Assembly (NCBI GenBank): GCA_963921425.1
Contig: OY992836.1
Coordinates: 21,617,889-21,681,888 of the forward strand
From: Dryas octopetala
Lineage: Eukaryota > Streptophyta > Magnoliopsida > Rosales > Rosaceae
Direction of reading: 5' to 3'
Length of the DNA stretch: 64,000 nt
Under the pieces are notes generated by a model. That model made no database searches, was not told where the DNA came from, and saw nothing but the letters and a program-made list of their open reading frames with translations. Numbering within the stretch: the first letter of the stretch is position 1; each line of letters begins with the position of its first letter. The translations under genes were made by a program, and so were the position numbers. Below, piece by piece: positions 34,851-48,900 of this stretch.

Positions 34851-35699
34851 TTAAACCTTAAAAATCGCAGAATGTACAGAATCAACAACACCTTGAAAAC
34901 TATCAAATTGAGAACTCACCAAATCAACTCTAACCCCAAGCATCTGTGCCCCAGCCGCCGTAATGGGCCCATGGGCCGCTACAACCATTTTGGGACACCT
35001 CTTCTTGGCAATCTCCCAGTCCAGCCCAAACTCCTTGAAGCTCTTCAGCAACCCCTCCACCTCCGCAGTGCTCGTAAACACAATGGCATCCAACGCTCCC
35101 TCCTCAATCCTCTCCACCACTTGCTTGGCACACTCCGGCCCGGCCCACCGCGTCTCGTACGCATTAACTCTAACTGCCACCCAGCGGTGGGCCTCCAGAT
35201 CTCGAAGAAAATTCGGAACCACAGGAGGCTCGGTCAGTCCCGACACTTGCGGGACTGGACACAACACCCTCCGACCGCACCCGTCTCCGAGCGCCTTAAC
35301 CAAGGCGCTCGGGGTCGCAGTTGGAGGGACCAGTATTCTAACTCGGTTAGGATTTTGAGAAAGCTTATAGACGAAATTATCGTCGATGAGCTCGGCGTCC
35401 TTGCCGAGCGCGGCGAGGATGAATGTCTCGCCGTTCGGGGACAGGAGAGGGGGAGTGATGTCGGCGGCGGCGGATGAAAGCGCGTGGATTGCGGTGCGCG
35501 AAGGGAAGGCGATGGCGGAGAAGAGGTCGAGAGAAGGGGGTGAGAGGTAGGGTTTGAGAGCGGAGATGGTGAGTGGGGTGGGCTGGACGATGAGTGTGGG
35601 AGACGAGAGGGGGTTGAGGCCCTTGAGGGTCAGGAGGTGGGCGAGCCTGGCGGCGTAGTTTGGCGGCGTGGTGAATGCCACTGTGGGCGTGCTCATCAT
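34851..35699 (-). CDS. HemD-family protein (uroporphyrinogen-III synthase or a paralogue)
   Basis: Intronless 282-residue frame. It begins TVAFTTPPNYAARLAHLL, the usual HemD opening strand plus helix. It continues with the hinge region DLFSAIAFPSRTAIHAL, FILAALGKDAEL and RILVPPTA, and then the second lobe: YETRWAGPE, LDAIVFTSTAEVEGLL, MVVAAHGPITAAGAQMLGVRVDLV. These are the two alternating alpha/beta lobes of uroporphyrinogen-III synthase, which closes linear hydroxymethylbilane with inversion of ring D in tetrapyrrole synthesis. The plant enzyme works in plastids, yet no clear transit peptide precedes the fold here and there is no intron, so a paralogue with another role or a cytosolic form is possible. 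Codon use is GC-rich compared with neighbours. The gene is tail-to-tail with the LRR receptor gene, 433 bp between stop codons. Confidence 0.75.
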   Translation of the reverse strand: MMSTPTVAFTTPPNYAARLAHLLTLKGLNPLSSPTLIVQPTPLTISALKPYLSPPSLDLFSAIAFPSRTAIHALSSAAADITPPLLSPNGETFILAALGKDAELIDDNFVYKLSQNPNRVRILVPPTATPSALVKALGDGCGRRVLCPVPQVSGLTEPPVVPNFLRDLEAHRWVAVRVNAYETRWAGPECAKQVVERIEEGALDAIVFTSTAEVEGLLKSFKEFGLDWEIAKKRCPKMVVAAHGPITAAGAQMLGVRVDLVSSQFDSFQGVVDSVHSAIFKV

Positions 35700-37609
35700 G
35701 CTGCTGCTAGTAGTGAGATTTAGGCTTTAGCTAATCTTGCAGCCATTAATAAGCTAATCAAATCAGTTTTAACTAAGAACATACTGGTACTGTACTACTG
35801 TGACACTTAAAAGAGAGTCGTTGAAAACTATTTTGATTTGAGCATTTCAAAGCATCTCTTTTTAGTTCATTTGTTCACCAAAAAGGAAGCACATCTCTTT
35901 TGATTTCTTGTTGCTAGCTTTAACCAGAGTTAATGACTCTCACCCTGTGATTATTGAGATTTATCCCAAAGAAAAAAAAAATTGAATCGGGCGGTGAATA
36001 AATGAATGGTGAGAATTTTTCTTTGTTAGAGCAAGTTCAACGGGGGAGTTTAACTCCAAAACTTACAACTTAAGGGTTTCACTTTGGTTGGATTGCGTTT
36101 CAAAGTTGAACCTACTGAACTTACTGAACTTTGAAATGAACTTAATGTCCAGTTTACAAGGAGCGGAGAGAGAGGACCCATGCGAAACAGCTAACTGAGG
36201 CGGGCCTAGCCGACATAGCTTGACGCACTTGGCAGAGGAGAGAAAGAGAACACGTGGCAGCGCTTCATTCGCTCTCCAAAACCCATGCGCCCCAATTGCA
36301 ACGATTCTTTATGCTTCTGAGTTCTGAGGTATTTCATTTTCTTCACTTGAACTGAAACCACCATTGGGACATAGGTTCAACTTAAAAGTTACACATGAGT
36401 TCGACTTCGTGGTATTTTAATGTTTTTTTTGCACTTGAACCGTTATATACAAAAAATAAGGAAAATGTTAAGGTGATCATCTTTGTATCATTTACTTAAA
36501 AATATACCGTCCAATAATTTTTTCTCCCTAACATTACTCAAAAAATAATAATAAATTGAAGAAAATCAAAGAAGGGGAAAACTCTTTAGATCATGTTAAA
36601 TAGGAAAGGTCATACCAACCTTTTTAATTGTTAGTGTTAATTGTATTCTGAATTAAAATAAACTAAATAGCGTGTGTTCATTGGTTTTCCAACATGAAAA
36701 ATGCCATAATTGAGAGAGAAAAAACAAGTGGAGAGGAGAGGAGAGTGAGTCTCTCTTTGTTTTTTTTTTTTTACCTCATTGTTTAATTTTACAATTTTAT
36801 AATTGTTTTGTTAGTAATTTGTGTTTAAAAAAAACATTTTTGTGTTTAAATTTTAGTAATTCTTTTCTCAGGCTAAAAAATATTTTGGGGGAGTGTGAGA
36901 TAGTGTATGGCTGCAGCTCACCAAACTGCAAATTTGGGATTATGAAATACGGTTGGTGATATTCTTAAAACATGAAAAGAGTGATAAAAGGTTATAAAAT
37001 AAGGAAAACACAATACCCAATAAAAAGACCAATTAACATGTCTCTCAAGAAACTAATATTAATGTATTGAACACATCTCTCATAATATCTGATTATTTGA
37101 TTAACATGAAAAAAAAATGAATACATACATTATGGCACACACCTGTTTACGTAGTAACGTAGCTAATTAATTAGTATACGAGATACATTGTATATAGTAA
37201 TCATTTGTGATATTCTTTGCAATGATAGCAAGCATTTGAAAAGGCGAGGACCCCAATGGCCAAAAAATAGAAAGAAAAGGCAAGGACCCGGGAGATGGTT
37301 GAGAGACTACTAGACTAGACTCAGTGACTCAGCGGTCAGGTCTCTAAATACAAAGAAAATTCGTCCGAGTCCAGACTCGGACCCACTCAAAATTCTCCTC
37401 AAGTCGTAACTCGTAAGTAAGACAGCAAAGCAAAGCAAGGCTATTACTCGATTCTCGTTAAGACTCTATTAAGTCTAGGGAGTACGCACACAGTGACTCA
37501 GTCACAGCCACAGTCGCACAGACAAAGCAACCAAGTTTTCAGAGGATTCAGAGCCAAAGAAGAAAGACACACACACGAACACTCACGCCTCTGCTTTTGT
37601 TAGCAGTCA
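35700..37609. other. Intergenic region between divergent HemD-like and DCL4 genes
   Basis: Both genes point away from this stretch, so it holds two promoters. A G-box core CACGTG lies at 36251-36256. The part at 36030-36420 (starting near GAGCAAGTTCAACGGGGG) has the look of an old transposon remnant, but I could not find matching ends. The DCL4 leader, about 37380-37609, contains no ATG before the chosen start. Confidence 0.5.
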
Positions 37610-40600
37610 ATGCACGACCGCGAAGCCGATTCTCTCACCGTCAGAGGCATGGACGCCTGTGGTACTGCTTCATCGTCTGATCAGGGTCTCTCTTCTGGGG
37701 CTGATGATGATCGGGTAGAATCGGGTTCTGGAGCTCCGAAGTCAGAGAAAGATCCGAGGAAGGTTGCCAGAAAGTATGTTTAACTCGTTTATGGACTACA
37801 TTGTCATCTGGGTTTTCCTTTTCCTTTTCCCTTTCCTTTTTTGTTTTGTTTTGTTTTGTTTTTGTTTTCTTTTAGTTATTTGTGTGCACGTTACTTGTTC
37901 TCTGTTTGGCTGCTGTGAAATGTGGAGGAAAATACAGGAAAACAAGATGTTGGGTTTTACTTATTTAATGTTTTAGTTACGGATAAGTGATGCTCCCATA
38001 AGACTTCGAGCGTGTTTCTGAAAAATGTGGAATTTTTTGTTATAGTGTTGTATTTTTTTTATGGTGTTGTAGTTTCTTTACCAAGGACATGAAAGAAATG
38101 CTGCGTTTTATGTTTTATTTTGAAATCGATTCTTGAAAATAAAGATACTGTCTGCTGGGTTTATTGTTATTATTATTTTTTCCCAAATGTTTTTGTTATA
38201 GTGTTTTAGTTGTTCATTTTAAAGGTATCAGTTGGACCTATGCAACAAAGCTTTGGAGGAGAACATAATTGTGTATCTAGGGACTGGTTGTGGGAAGACC
38301 CACATAGCTGTATTGCTTATGTACGAGCTGGGCCACTTGATACGCAAACCTCAGAAGAATGTATGTGTGTTTCTCGCTCCCACAGTGGCTCTGGTTGAGC
38401 AGGTGAAATGCTTCCTTATCTTCTGGAACTTGACAAGTTTTGTGCTTTGGGTGACCTTTAATTTTTTGACGAAACTTCTAGCTTATTGCTTAGTATTTTG
38501 TTCCACAACAATACAAAGGTATGCCCTTGGGCCTTGGCTCTTGTGGCAAATGAACTAAATAAGTTTGCACTGTCGGTTTCAGTGCTTATTGGTGCAATTT
38601 CTCATTATATATTTTGGGTTATTGCTAGGTTTTCAGTGCTTAATATACATGTGAACAAGTTACTAAACAAAAGGTCTCATTCTATATGCAAATAAGATAT
38701 AGGGGCTTTATTTTCCCTCACCAAGAAGAAGCATAAAGAAAGGTTGAAAGTTTTACCTTCAGAGAAGCTATTTCTCTTCGCAATCAGATTAGTTAGAAGA
38801 AAGATACCTACTTGTTTTATTAGCTCAAAGCTGTAACAAGCTCCGTGGTGTGTATTAACAAGGACACAATGAGCTAGACATCACCATATAACTAAAAGTT
38901 GTCATTTTCCTTCTACCTACGAATAAAAGGGCTTGAACTCTTTCCATTCTATATCCATGACTTCTTAATGCTATAATGCTATTTCTTTATGGTTCTTTTG
39001 AGAGCTATATCCATTACTTCTATGTACATTAGAAAGTTTATTTTCATGCATGGATCTTTTGATTTACCTTTATTTTCTTGGTTGGGATTACAATGTTAGT
39101 GAGACAACATTTATATTTTAATTTCCATCACTACATGGCTTCTCATCTAGTTTTTTTTATTTTTTATGTTGTAGCAAGCCAGGGTTATAGAAGATTCCCT
39201 TGATTTCAAGGTTGGGATCTATTGTGGTGGTCCTAAGCAATTGAAGAATCATCAAGATTGGGAAAAAGAGATGGAACATCATGAGGTAATTATGTTAGTT
39301 GATTGATCTGAAAATTTATAAGTATGTGTATTTTCTATTATGTGGAATTCTTCACCCTTTAAGATTTAAAGTTAAGGTGGCATGTGTCCACAAACAAACA
39401 CACACACAAACACACGTATATTTTGTCCTTTCAAAGAGAGACATTAGTGGCTTAGTGCTACTAGATCAACAGAGAGAACACTAAGATGAAGGAGACCATC
39501 CTATCAAGTTCACCAAGTTAATTTTACTTTAAATAATTAGGATTTTCTTTTTGACAAAAAACTTACGATTTTCTCAAATTTCTGCATAGTTTTTTTACTG
39601 CCCCATCTTATGTTAACAAAAGCTGTAAACTAACGTATATACTTTTCTAGCTCTGCGAAAACAAAGTATAGTTCTTTTCCGCCAATTGAGATCATCTCTC
39701 AAAATACTTCATCATTTAGAATTAAAATTTCATTTGTGCTGATTGTTTTATGCAGGTTCTTGTTATGATCCCTGAAATACTCATGCGCAACTTGTCTCAC
39801 TGTTTCATTAAGATGGAATCAATTGCATTGTTGATTTTTGATGAGTGTCATCATGCTCAAGTCGAAAGCAACCATCCCTATGCAGCAATTATGAAAGTAA
39901 AGAGCTCTCAAACGCTTGCACTTCCCGTACAACACAAATTCCACTTGGCTTCTTTCTTAGACTTAGTTTGGTTTGTTAACACAAGTTTTCTTGACAACTT
40001 TGTTTGTAGTTGTTCTACAAAACTAATGTCACAAAACTTCCCCGCATATTTGGAATGACTGCATCTCCGGTTGTCGGTAAAGGTAATGTTTGTTTGACAT
40101 TATGAACTTTAACCGCATATGATCAGTTCTGTCATCATATCAATTTAGAAGATACCTGTGCAAAGAGTTTGGTAACGCGCTTTTGTGCCTGCTATGAGTG
40201 TTTTGGTGAGATTACATATCATGGATATGCTAACTTTTGCGGAACTGAAGCATCTTTTTTCTTAAACCAGATGTTTTGTAGAAGCTTCAAAGTGGTGGTT
40301 TGGTGTCCGTTCTATCATTGAACACAATTGGAACATTTTCATTCTTCTCTATTATAGCACTTAGGGTTCATAAGTTTCAAATGAACTTGTCTTTTCTTTT
40401 TCTTATTTATGCGATTGAACTCTTAACAGCATCTCCTGAGAAATGGTAGTACTTATTTGCTTGGATGACTAAATATGGGCATACCTCCTGTCAATTTGAT
40501 TAATGAGTTTATAATTTAAAAATTTAATTTGATAAGCTGACTTGCTTAAATTTTTTTGAGACTGTATCTAAAGGTGAACATCACAGCAAGTTGATGATTA

Positions 40601-42881
40601 TAAGCTAGCCAGCTGATAAAATTTTTGGGTTTGTCCGTTTCAGCCATCATTATGGTTGGGTGGGGAAGAAGAGGTTTATTGTTGTTTTATGGCCCATTTG
40701 CTGCTTTTGGGTTCCACTATATATAGATACGCACACAGACACACACACACACATACATGAAGTAAAGTTTGTTGAATGATCTAATAAAAGCTTCATCCTG
40801 ATATCTATAGTGAGAAAGTATTTTATAATAATCATTTTCTTGTTCTAGGGCATATTTCTTGGATCCCTACCTTGCTGGTTAATGGTTATCCCTTATATTG
40901 TTTGTGTAACTGCTTGCTTTCTAGTCATTGCTGTTCATGTCTAGAAGGTTAATGACTTGCTCCTTTTTCATTTCCTAGTTTTACATGTATGTTTTACTCT
41001 TTCAGGTGCAAATTTATCAAAAAGCATCAATAGTCTTGAAAAATTACTTGATGCTAAGGTGGGTTCTGGATTTTTAAATTTGAGATATATATGGGTTACA
41101 AATCCTTGTTTTTATTTCTTTAGAGTAATCGATCATCCATTCTAGCTTTCACTAAAGATTGGGCCTCATGAATACCCATCTAGTTTACAAAGTCCTGTCA
41201 GACATATGGAAGTATCCTTGTTTAACATATTTACAAGGTCTTCCACATGATCCTTGCCATGCAAAGGCTTTCTATTCAGGATTTGGGCTGTAGTTTGTTA
41301 ACAATGATTAGCTTGATAGCTTTTAGTGATGGTGCCCAATGGTAAAATTTAGAATATAGCCTAGCCTTTCTGAACTGTAAATGAATATGTAGAACTAGAG
41401 GAAGGATGTAGCTGACCTCATATATGCATAATTATATTGTTCCCCATTATGCATAGATATGATATATATGTATGTATTATATGATAAGCTTACAATAATA
41501 TATTGTAAGATTATATTCATTTTTCTACATGCGCACCATGTCTATGTATTTTGTCAGGAGTATGCTATTTTCATATTTGTATAAGGTAATATGCTACGAT
41601 AGAGTGTTATATAGGAAATTTCATTTAGGATATGAGTCTTCCTTTAATTAGCTAAATTATAACTTACAGTTTTTCTAGTATATTAAACTTTGTTTAATTA
41701 TGTTTCTGCTTGTTAAAGTAACAAATTATCTTCCCCACCTCTCATGTTTGTCCTTGTTAGCACTCCGAAAACTTAAACTGTAAGAAATGAGCCAACAATC
41801 TATATTTGAACTAACACGTATCCTCACATGTGAAGAAGCAGACCAAAAAATATATGTGAAGCCTCATCTTGCATTACAGGATGTTAACAAAAAATTGGGC
41901 AATGGGAACGAAAGGTTTTTGAATCCAAGACCTCTAGAACCACAGCTCTGATACCATCTTAGATTATCATTGTACCTCAAAAGTTTAAGTTATTAGAGGG
42001 TAGGTCAACAATGCATATCAAGCTAGTAGTTCTGGGGTTAAGATAAAGTGTTATTTTGGGTATAAAATATCCAAAAATGTGGTTTGTGAATCCTTTTGGC
42101 ATTAATTTTGTGTTATATTTTGTCAGAACCATATTCTAAATTTCTAATGATTTCATAATTGAGTGTGTTGGATAACATAACTGGGTGATCGGCATTTTAA
42201 GAAAATCCATGCCCTAGGACTGGCTTGTTAGTTTGGAGCCAAATTCTCATTGGGTTGGCTTTCTTCAGGGGCTGGACATGCACTCATGTTGTTGTACTGA
42301 TCTAGGTACATAGTTTCCATGTCTCATTTATAATTTTGCCCTTATTTTGTAGGTTTATTCAGTTGACGACAAGGAAGAATTGGATCATTTTGTCGCATCT
42401 CCCGTTATTAGAGTGTATCATTATGATCCTGCTATAAGTGGCACATCAAGCCCCTATATGACTTATTCTAGTAAACTTGAGCAGATGAAACGCCAGGTAT
42501 ATTGTTTTGACATTTATTTTGGTTCTAGACAGGCTTTTACTTGTTCACAAATCTTTTGTAATTATTCCGATTTTTGCTATATCATTGACAGTGTATAGCA
42601 GAACTTAGTAGGCAGAAGAGTGACCCCCAAAGTTTAAGGAGTAGAAAGAAACTGTTAAATAGAATGCATGAGAGTATAATATATCATTTGGAAAATCTTG
42701 GCCTTTGGGGCGCATTCAAAGTAAGCAACTTTAACTCTAATCACTTTTATTGGTTTCTCTAATTATTTGTTATCTTTTTTATCCCCTTGATAAGTAGTCA
42801 GTTTTATTCACAAGAGAGAGAGAGAGTATTTGTTATCTATACTATATTCAATATTTTCTGGATCCCATTTGTGTAAGTATT

Positions 42882-42941
<60 letters not shown>

Positions 42942-45900
42942 TCTGCACTTAAAAGATGATTTAAATGACTTTTTAAGATACATATGGGGTCCCTAGGTTA
43001 CTTTTTTTTTCTTTACTTTTGTTTTGTTTCCCTTTTCGAAGGCTAGTCATGTTCTTTCAAGTGGCGATCACTTTGAGCGGAATGAGTTAATAGAGGCAGA
43101 AGGAAATAATGGTGATGATACTCTGTGTGTTAGATATCTGGCCCAGGTTGATGACATCCTTGCTAAAGGTATTCTAGCGTGTTACTGTATCCAACCATGC
43201 TATGTGGTTCTAATTATCTGTGGATCACTACTTTCACTTTACAGCATTTTATTATTTTGATCTATAATCATTAATGAAACAAAGTTTGCTTTGTGAAGCA
43301 ACATCATTTCTAGTACTACTTATGATTGAATTTTATTCTCTGTTCCTATAGATGCCAGTGCTTCTGATCTATCTTGTGTAGAAAGTTTAAAGGAGCCATC
43401 TTTCTCAAGAAAGGTCTTACGTCTTGTTGAAATTCTTTCATCCTTCAGGTTGGTATTTATGGGTTCATTTCTGTCTTTTATGATCATTATGTCGTTTTGA
43501 CCATCTGTTGATACCAAGGTTTTGAAAACACAAAAAACTTAAGCATGGGCATTGTGGAAAGTCTGAAGACATTCATCACTCTTCATGTGACCCTACATTT
43601 CATCCTATTTGTCATTGGTTTAATGTTCACTTAGACATTTACTTTTATTCTTGTACTCTGTTCTTCATGTGACCATATATGTATAGTGGTTATGCTTAGA
43701 AGGATTTATTTATTTTCCATTTTCAGGTTGCAGGAAAATATGAAATGCATAATTTTTGTAAATAGAATTGTTACTGCGAGTTCCTTGTCATACATACTAC
43801 AAAACCTTAAATTTCTAGCATCTTGGAAGTGCGATTTTCTGGTAGGAGTCCACTCTGGACTGAAGAGTATGTCAAGGAAGAAGATGAACATCATCCTTGA
43901 TAAGTTCCGGTCTGGAAAGGTAATGATTAATCTTTTTCAGTTTTTAAAAATGGATTGTTTTGTGGCAAGATGTTAAATGCTATCAAATTTTAGTTCATCT
44001 TTCTTCTGTCAGCTTGATATCCAATAATATGGGCCAGAAAGTATAAGGAATTACTACTAAGAACTATGTGGTAAAAGTATATCTTCCATAAGAAGTGGAA
44101 ATTTTGGCTATAGTACATGGAGAGTAGTAGATTTTGTGAGGCACCCATGTTGGATGCAAGAAACTTATATAAGCTGAAAATTTTTCTAAGGAGAAACAAT
44201 AATTTTGTTTTTCTTTTGTTATCATACTCTAATGTGATCTTTATCTAGGTGCAAGGATCCATTATTATCACAAGTGAGATAAGCTGCGCTTGTAATAAAG
44301 ATAACTAAAGCATACATCCATTTTTGGTTTGCATAAGGGTTTAGTTGAGTTTAGTTAAGTTTATTACATTGTGTCTTATGCTGCCCAATTTGGTTCTGTT
44401 ATGGGAGAGGCACCATGGAGGACATACGCTTCCAACATAGAATAGCATAGCACCTCACTCGCATATGCTTTTGTCTATGTACTTGGCATAAATGGTATTG
44501 GGAAAGGGTCCCAAGAATCTTCTTCATAGTGTGATAATGATGATATATGTATAAACATAATACGATCCTCTGCAGACTGAGGCAGGATGCTAATTCCTTT
44601 GGTTTGTTGCTTTGGCAGCTGAATCTATTGGTTGCAACTAAAGTAGGTGAAGAAGGACTAGATATTCAGACTTGCTGCCTTGTGATACGATTTGATCTTC
44701 CAGAAACTGTTTCTAGCTTTATACAATCAAGAGGTCGTGCACGGATGCCTACGTCTGAATATGCATTTTTGGTGAACAGGTGTGTTTCTAAAGCACATGA
44801 TTTTTGTTTGCCCATTCTTTTGGTCCCTTTTCTTTTTCTAAGTGAAAAGAACTGTTATTTTTTATTTTGCAGTGGCAACCCAAAAGAGTTAGAGTTAATA
44901 GAAAACTTCAAAATTGATGAAGATCGAATGAACATGGAAATTGCTTTCAGAACATCCAATGAGACATTTGATGGTTCGGAGGATAGGGTGTATAAAGTTG
45001 ATTCATCTGGTGCTTCTATCAGTTCTGGATATAGCATCTCATTATTACACCTGTATTGTTCAAAGCTTCCACATGATGAGTATGCTCTTGTGCCAAATTG
45101 GTGCCTTCTTATTTGCTTTTGTGCATTTTCTTTAAAGGATATGACTTCATTCACTTGAAAGCTGTAATTGTATAACTTTTATGTTGAGTTGAGATGTATC
45201 TTTTGTTGCAGGTACTTTCATCCCAGTGCAAAATTCATTTTTCTTGATGATACAGGGGGAACTATTTGTCATATAATGTTACCTTCCAATGCTCCAATTC
45301 ATCAAATTGTCAGTTCACCACAATCTTCAATGGAAGATGCTAAAAGAGATGCTTGTCTAAAAGCCATCGAAGAATTGCATAAATTGGGTGCCTTAAATGA
45401 CTACCTCTTGATACATAAAGACAACACAAATGTAGAGGAGCTGGTGCTAGACTCTTCTGATTCTGAAAGTATCGAAGGTTGAACAATGACAACTTGCTAT
45501 TCAAACTTGGGTTTCTCTTATTCCCATTATTAATTATCTATGATTCTATCTGTGCCAGATGAGGATTCACGAGGAGAACTACATGAGATGCTAGTTCCTA
45601 CTGCACTAAAAGGGCGATGGACTAACTTGGAGGATCTTGTTTCCCTGAGCTCTTACTATATAAAATTTATTCCTGATCCTAATGACAGGACCTATAGAAG
45701 CTTTGGTCTATTTGTCAAGGCACCTCTCCCAGTAGAGGCTGAAACAATGGAACTTGATCTTCATCTTGCTCATGGTAGATCTGTGATGACAAAGTTGGTC
45801 CCATCAGGATTTGCAGAGTTTGGCAAAGATGAGGTAGATAGTTGCTTTCAAAATAATATTAATCTTTCTTTAGTCTATCTCAATGTTCATCATTTCTGTT

Positions 45901-48900
45901 TGCAGATCATGCTGGCACAAAAATTTCAAGAAATGTTCCTCAAGCTCATCCTCGACCGAACAGAATTTGTTTCTGAATTTGTTCCATTGGGAAAGATTGA
46001 CTCTAGCAGATCGAGCTCATCAACCTTCTACCTTTTGCTTCCAGTAACTTTGGGTGAATATGATAAGATAGAAAGCATAGATTGGAAGACTATCAGAAAA
46101 TGTTTATCATCCCCAGTTTTCAGGGCTCCGGGAGATGCTATTGACGGGACATTTCTTTCTTCGGATATTCGACTTGCATCAGGTTGCAATATTCGGCTTG
46201 CATCAGGTTGCAGAAGCAGAAGTGATATTGAGAATAGTTTAGTTTATGCCCCATATAAGAATACATTTTACTTCATCACCAATGTTGTTCGTGGAAGAAA
46301 TGCCTACAGCCCACATAAAGGCACTTTAAGCTATGTGGATCATTTAATTAAAAAGTAGGTAACTGACTTCCTGTCTCCTTAATAACTTTTAGTCCATTAA
46401 TATCATTATATCTTCCTTCTGAGCACATGTTATATTATATTACATTGTTCTAAATTTTTCTGCTTACTGGCAATAATTTTTTATATGTGAAAGAATTTTA
46501 CACATATAGGTGGAAATAGACGTTTGGCATCTGTCTTAATGCACTTTATTTTCATAGATTTTACTTATAATTTATTTATTATGGGGCTTTTGCTTAAATT
46601 TTGGGAGCAGGTTTGGCATTCATCTTAAATACCCTGAGCAACAGCTTCTCAGGGGAAAACCACTTTTCTCTTTGCACAACCTGCTACACAACCGAAGGCC
46701 AGAAGATTTGGGTAACTTCTTTCTGTTGGATTTTGTTTTCCTGTCACAGTTCTCTTTTTTTGTTTGGAGGGGGGTAGGTGGGTGGGTGGTATTCTGTACT
46801 TTGGTTCCAGAAATATGTTATTTTGGACCGGATTAAAATTTTATGTTGTACATTGCTTCAGTTTGTCAGACTACACATAGATACTTACATCAGTACATGC
46901 ATGCATGTTATCATGCTTATAAATGCTATGCTTAATGATTCAGTAAAGTTGTGTTTGGTAATCTTTCCTGTTCTCTGCTTTTGTTTGCCAACAAATTAAG
47001 CAAGAAACAGTAACAAAATTTTCAAAAGTAAATCATAATAATGGAAACAAGATATTTAAGAAAGTATGTTACTTAGGTTTCTTCTGAAGAAATATGCTCT
47101 TTGTGTGAACTGAATACATTCTTATGTGCATTATAGAATGAAAAAACTGAAGTGCTAACAAGAAATCTGTGCATGATGCATAATCTTCAACAGGCTGAAG
47201 TACGTTCATTCCTGCTTAGATTACTACTTTTATTACTTTTCTTTTCCTTGTTCATGAGAATATCAATTATAAAGAACAGCTTTTTTTTTGACTTTGGACT
47301 CTTCTGAATGTTTCTTGCATCTATGTGTGTGTGTGTGTGTGCGCGCGCGTGTGCGTGCACTTGCCACTCAAGTCATTAATATATGAGCTTTTTATGCTAT
47401 CACAACAGGACCACATCAACTAGATGAGTATTTTACTGACTTGCCTCCTGAGCTTTGCGAGTTGAAGGTAATAGGCTTTTCAAAAGATATTGGGAGTTCA
47501 ATATCTCTGTTACCATCAATCATGCACCGTCTGGAAAACTTGCTTGTCGCCATCGAACTGAAGCGTGTATTATCTGCTTCATTTCCAGAGGGAGCTGAGG
47601 TTACTGCCCAGAGAGTATGACCTTTCTCCATGATATTGTTTTGAGTATTGGCTTTGATAAAAAAGTTATTAATCTAAATTGGTCATTGCACTACCCAAAT
47701 CTTCAAATGACTTGATCTATACATGAATCTAAATCCTGTGGCTTTTAATCTTCATGCAAGGTTTTAGAAGCACTCACAACCGAGAAGTGCCAGGAACGGT
47801 TTTCCCTTGAAAGGCTTGAAATACTTGGTGATGCTTTCCTCAAATTTGCAGTTGGACGACACTTTTTCCTTTTGCATGATTCCCTTCATGAAGGTGAACT
47901 AACAAGGAAACGTTCTAATGTGGTAAACAATTCCAATTTATACAAGCTAGCGACTAGAAGCAACTTACAGGTATGATTTTATTTCATTTTATTCGTTTTG
48001 GAAATGATTCTTATTTTATAAATTTTCATTTATCTATCATTGTTTTAGTATGTTAGTTTTGTTTTTTTGGTTTGTTTTACTTCAACCTATACTTGATATA
48101 GTGTATTTACTTTGGATTTTCTTAATTATCTATTAGCTTAATCAATTCTAGCGTGGCCAACAAAAAAAAAAAATCAATTCTAGATCTTTGAATGTTTCTC
48201 GATTAGGGTCTGAAACTAATTACTACCAATAAAATCTATCTAGTGATGCTAATTCTCATGTCTTATCAAGGGCCTCGCTCCCACATGGATAATAGGTGAC
48301 AAACATGCTACTTCAAAAAAACTGAAAAAACAAACATGTGATTCATTTTTAGGACTCTTCTACGGAAGTAACAGTCATGTACACAAATAAGGGGGTTTGA
48401 CATGGAAGTGCTTCATTTCTGCATAAATGTTGTCTTCTCTATCTTGTCCAGGCACCTCCCATATGTTCTACACTGTCACATTAAGAAGTATTCAGTATAA
48501 TAAGCACCTTTTTTCATTTACTGATTTTCAATTTTTTATAAAACAAATAAATTTCAAGAATTATGTATTTTTTAAATATTGAAGTGTATAATTTGGCTCT
48601 CTCTTTTTTCAGGTATACATACGGGACCAGTCATTTGAACCCTCTCAGTTCTTTGCTTTAGGCCGTCCTTGCTCAAACATTTGTGACCATGAGACAAAAG
48701 GAGCTATTCGCTCTCAAGATTTATGCAGTGTAGTAAATCATACAAATTCTAGTGAAGTCAGATGTAGTAAGGGTCACCATTGGTTATATAAGAAAACAAT
48801 TTCTGATGTTGTTGAAGCCCTTGTTGGAGCATTCATAGTTGACAGTGGCTTTAAAGCTGCAACTGCATTCCTTAGATGGATTGGCATACAAGTGGACATT

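Noticed and set aside
36030-36420. Possible DNA transposon remnant starting near GAGCAAGTTCAACGGGGG
   Set aside because: No matching inverted end or target duplication was found, so it is not listed as an element.
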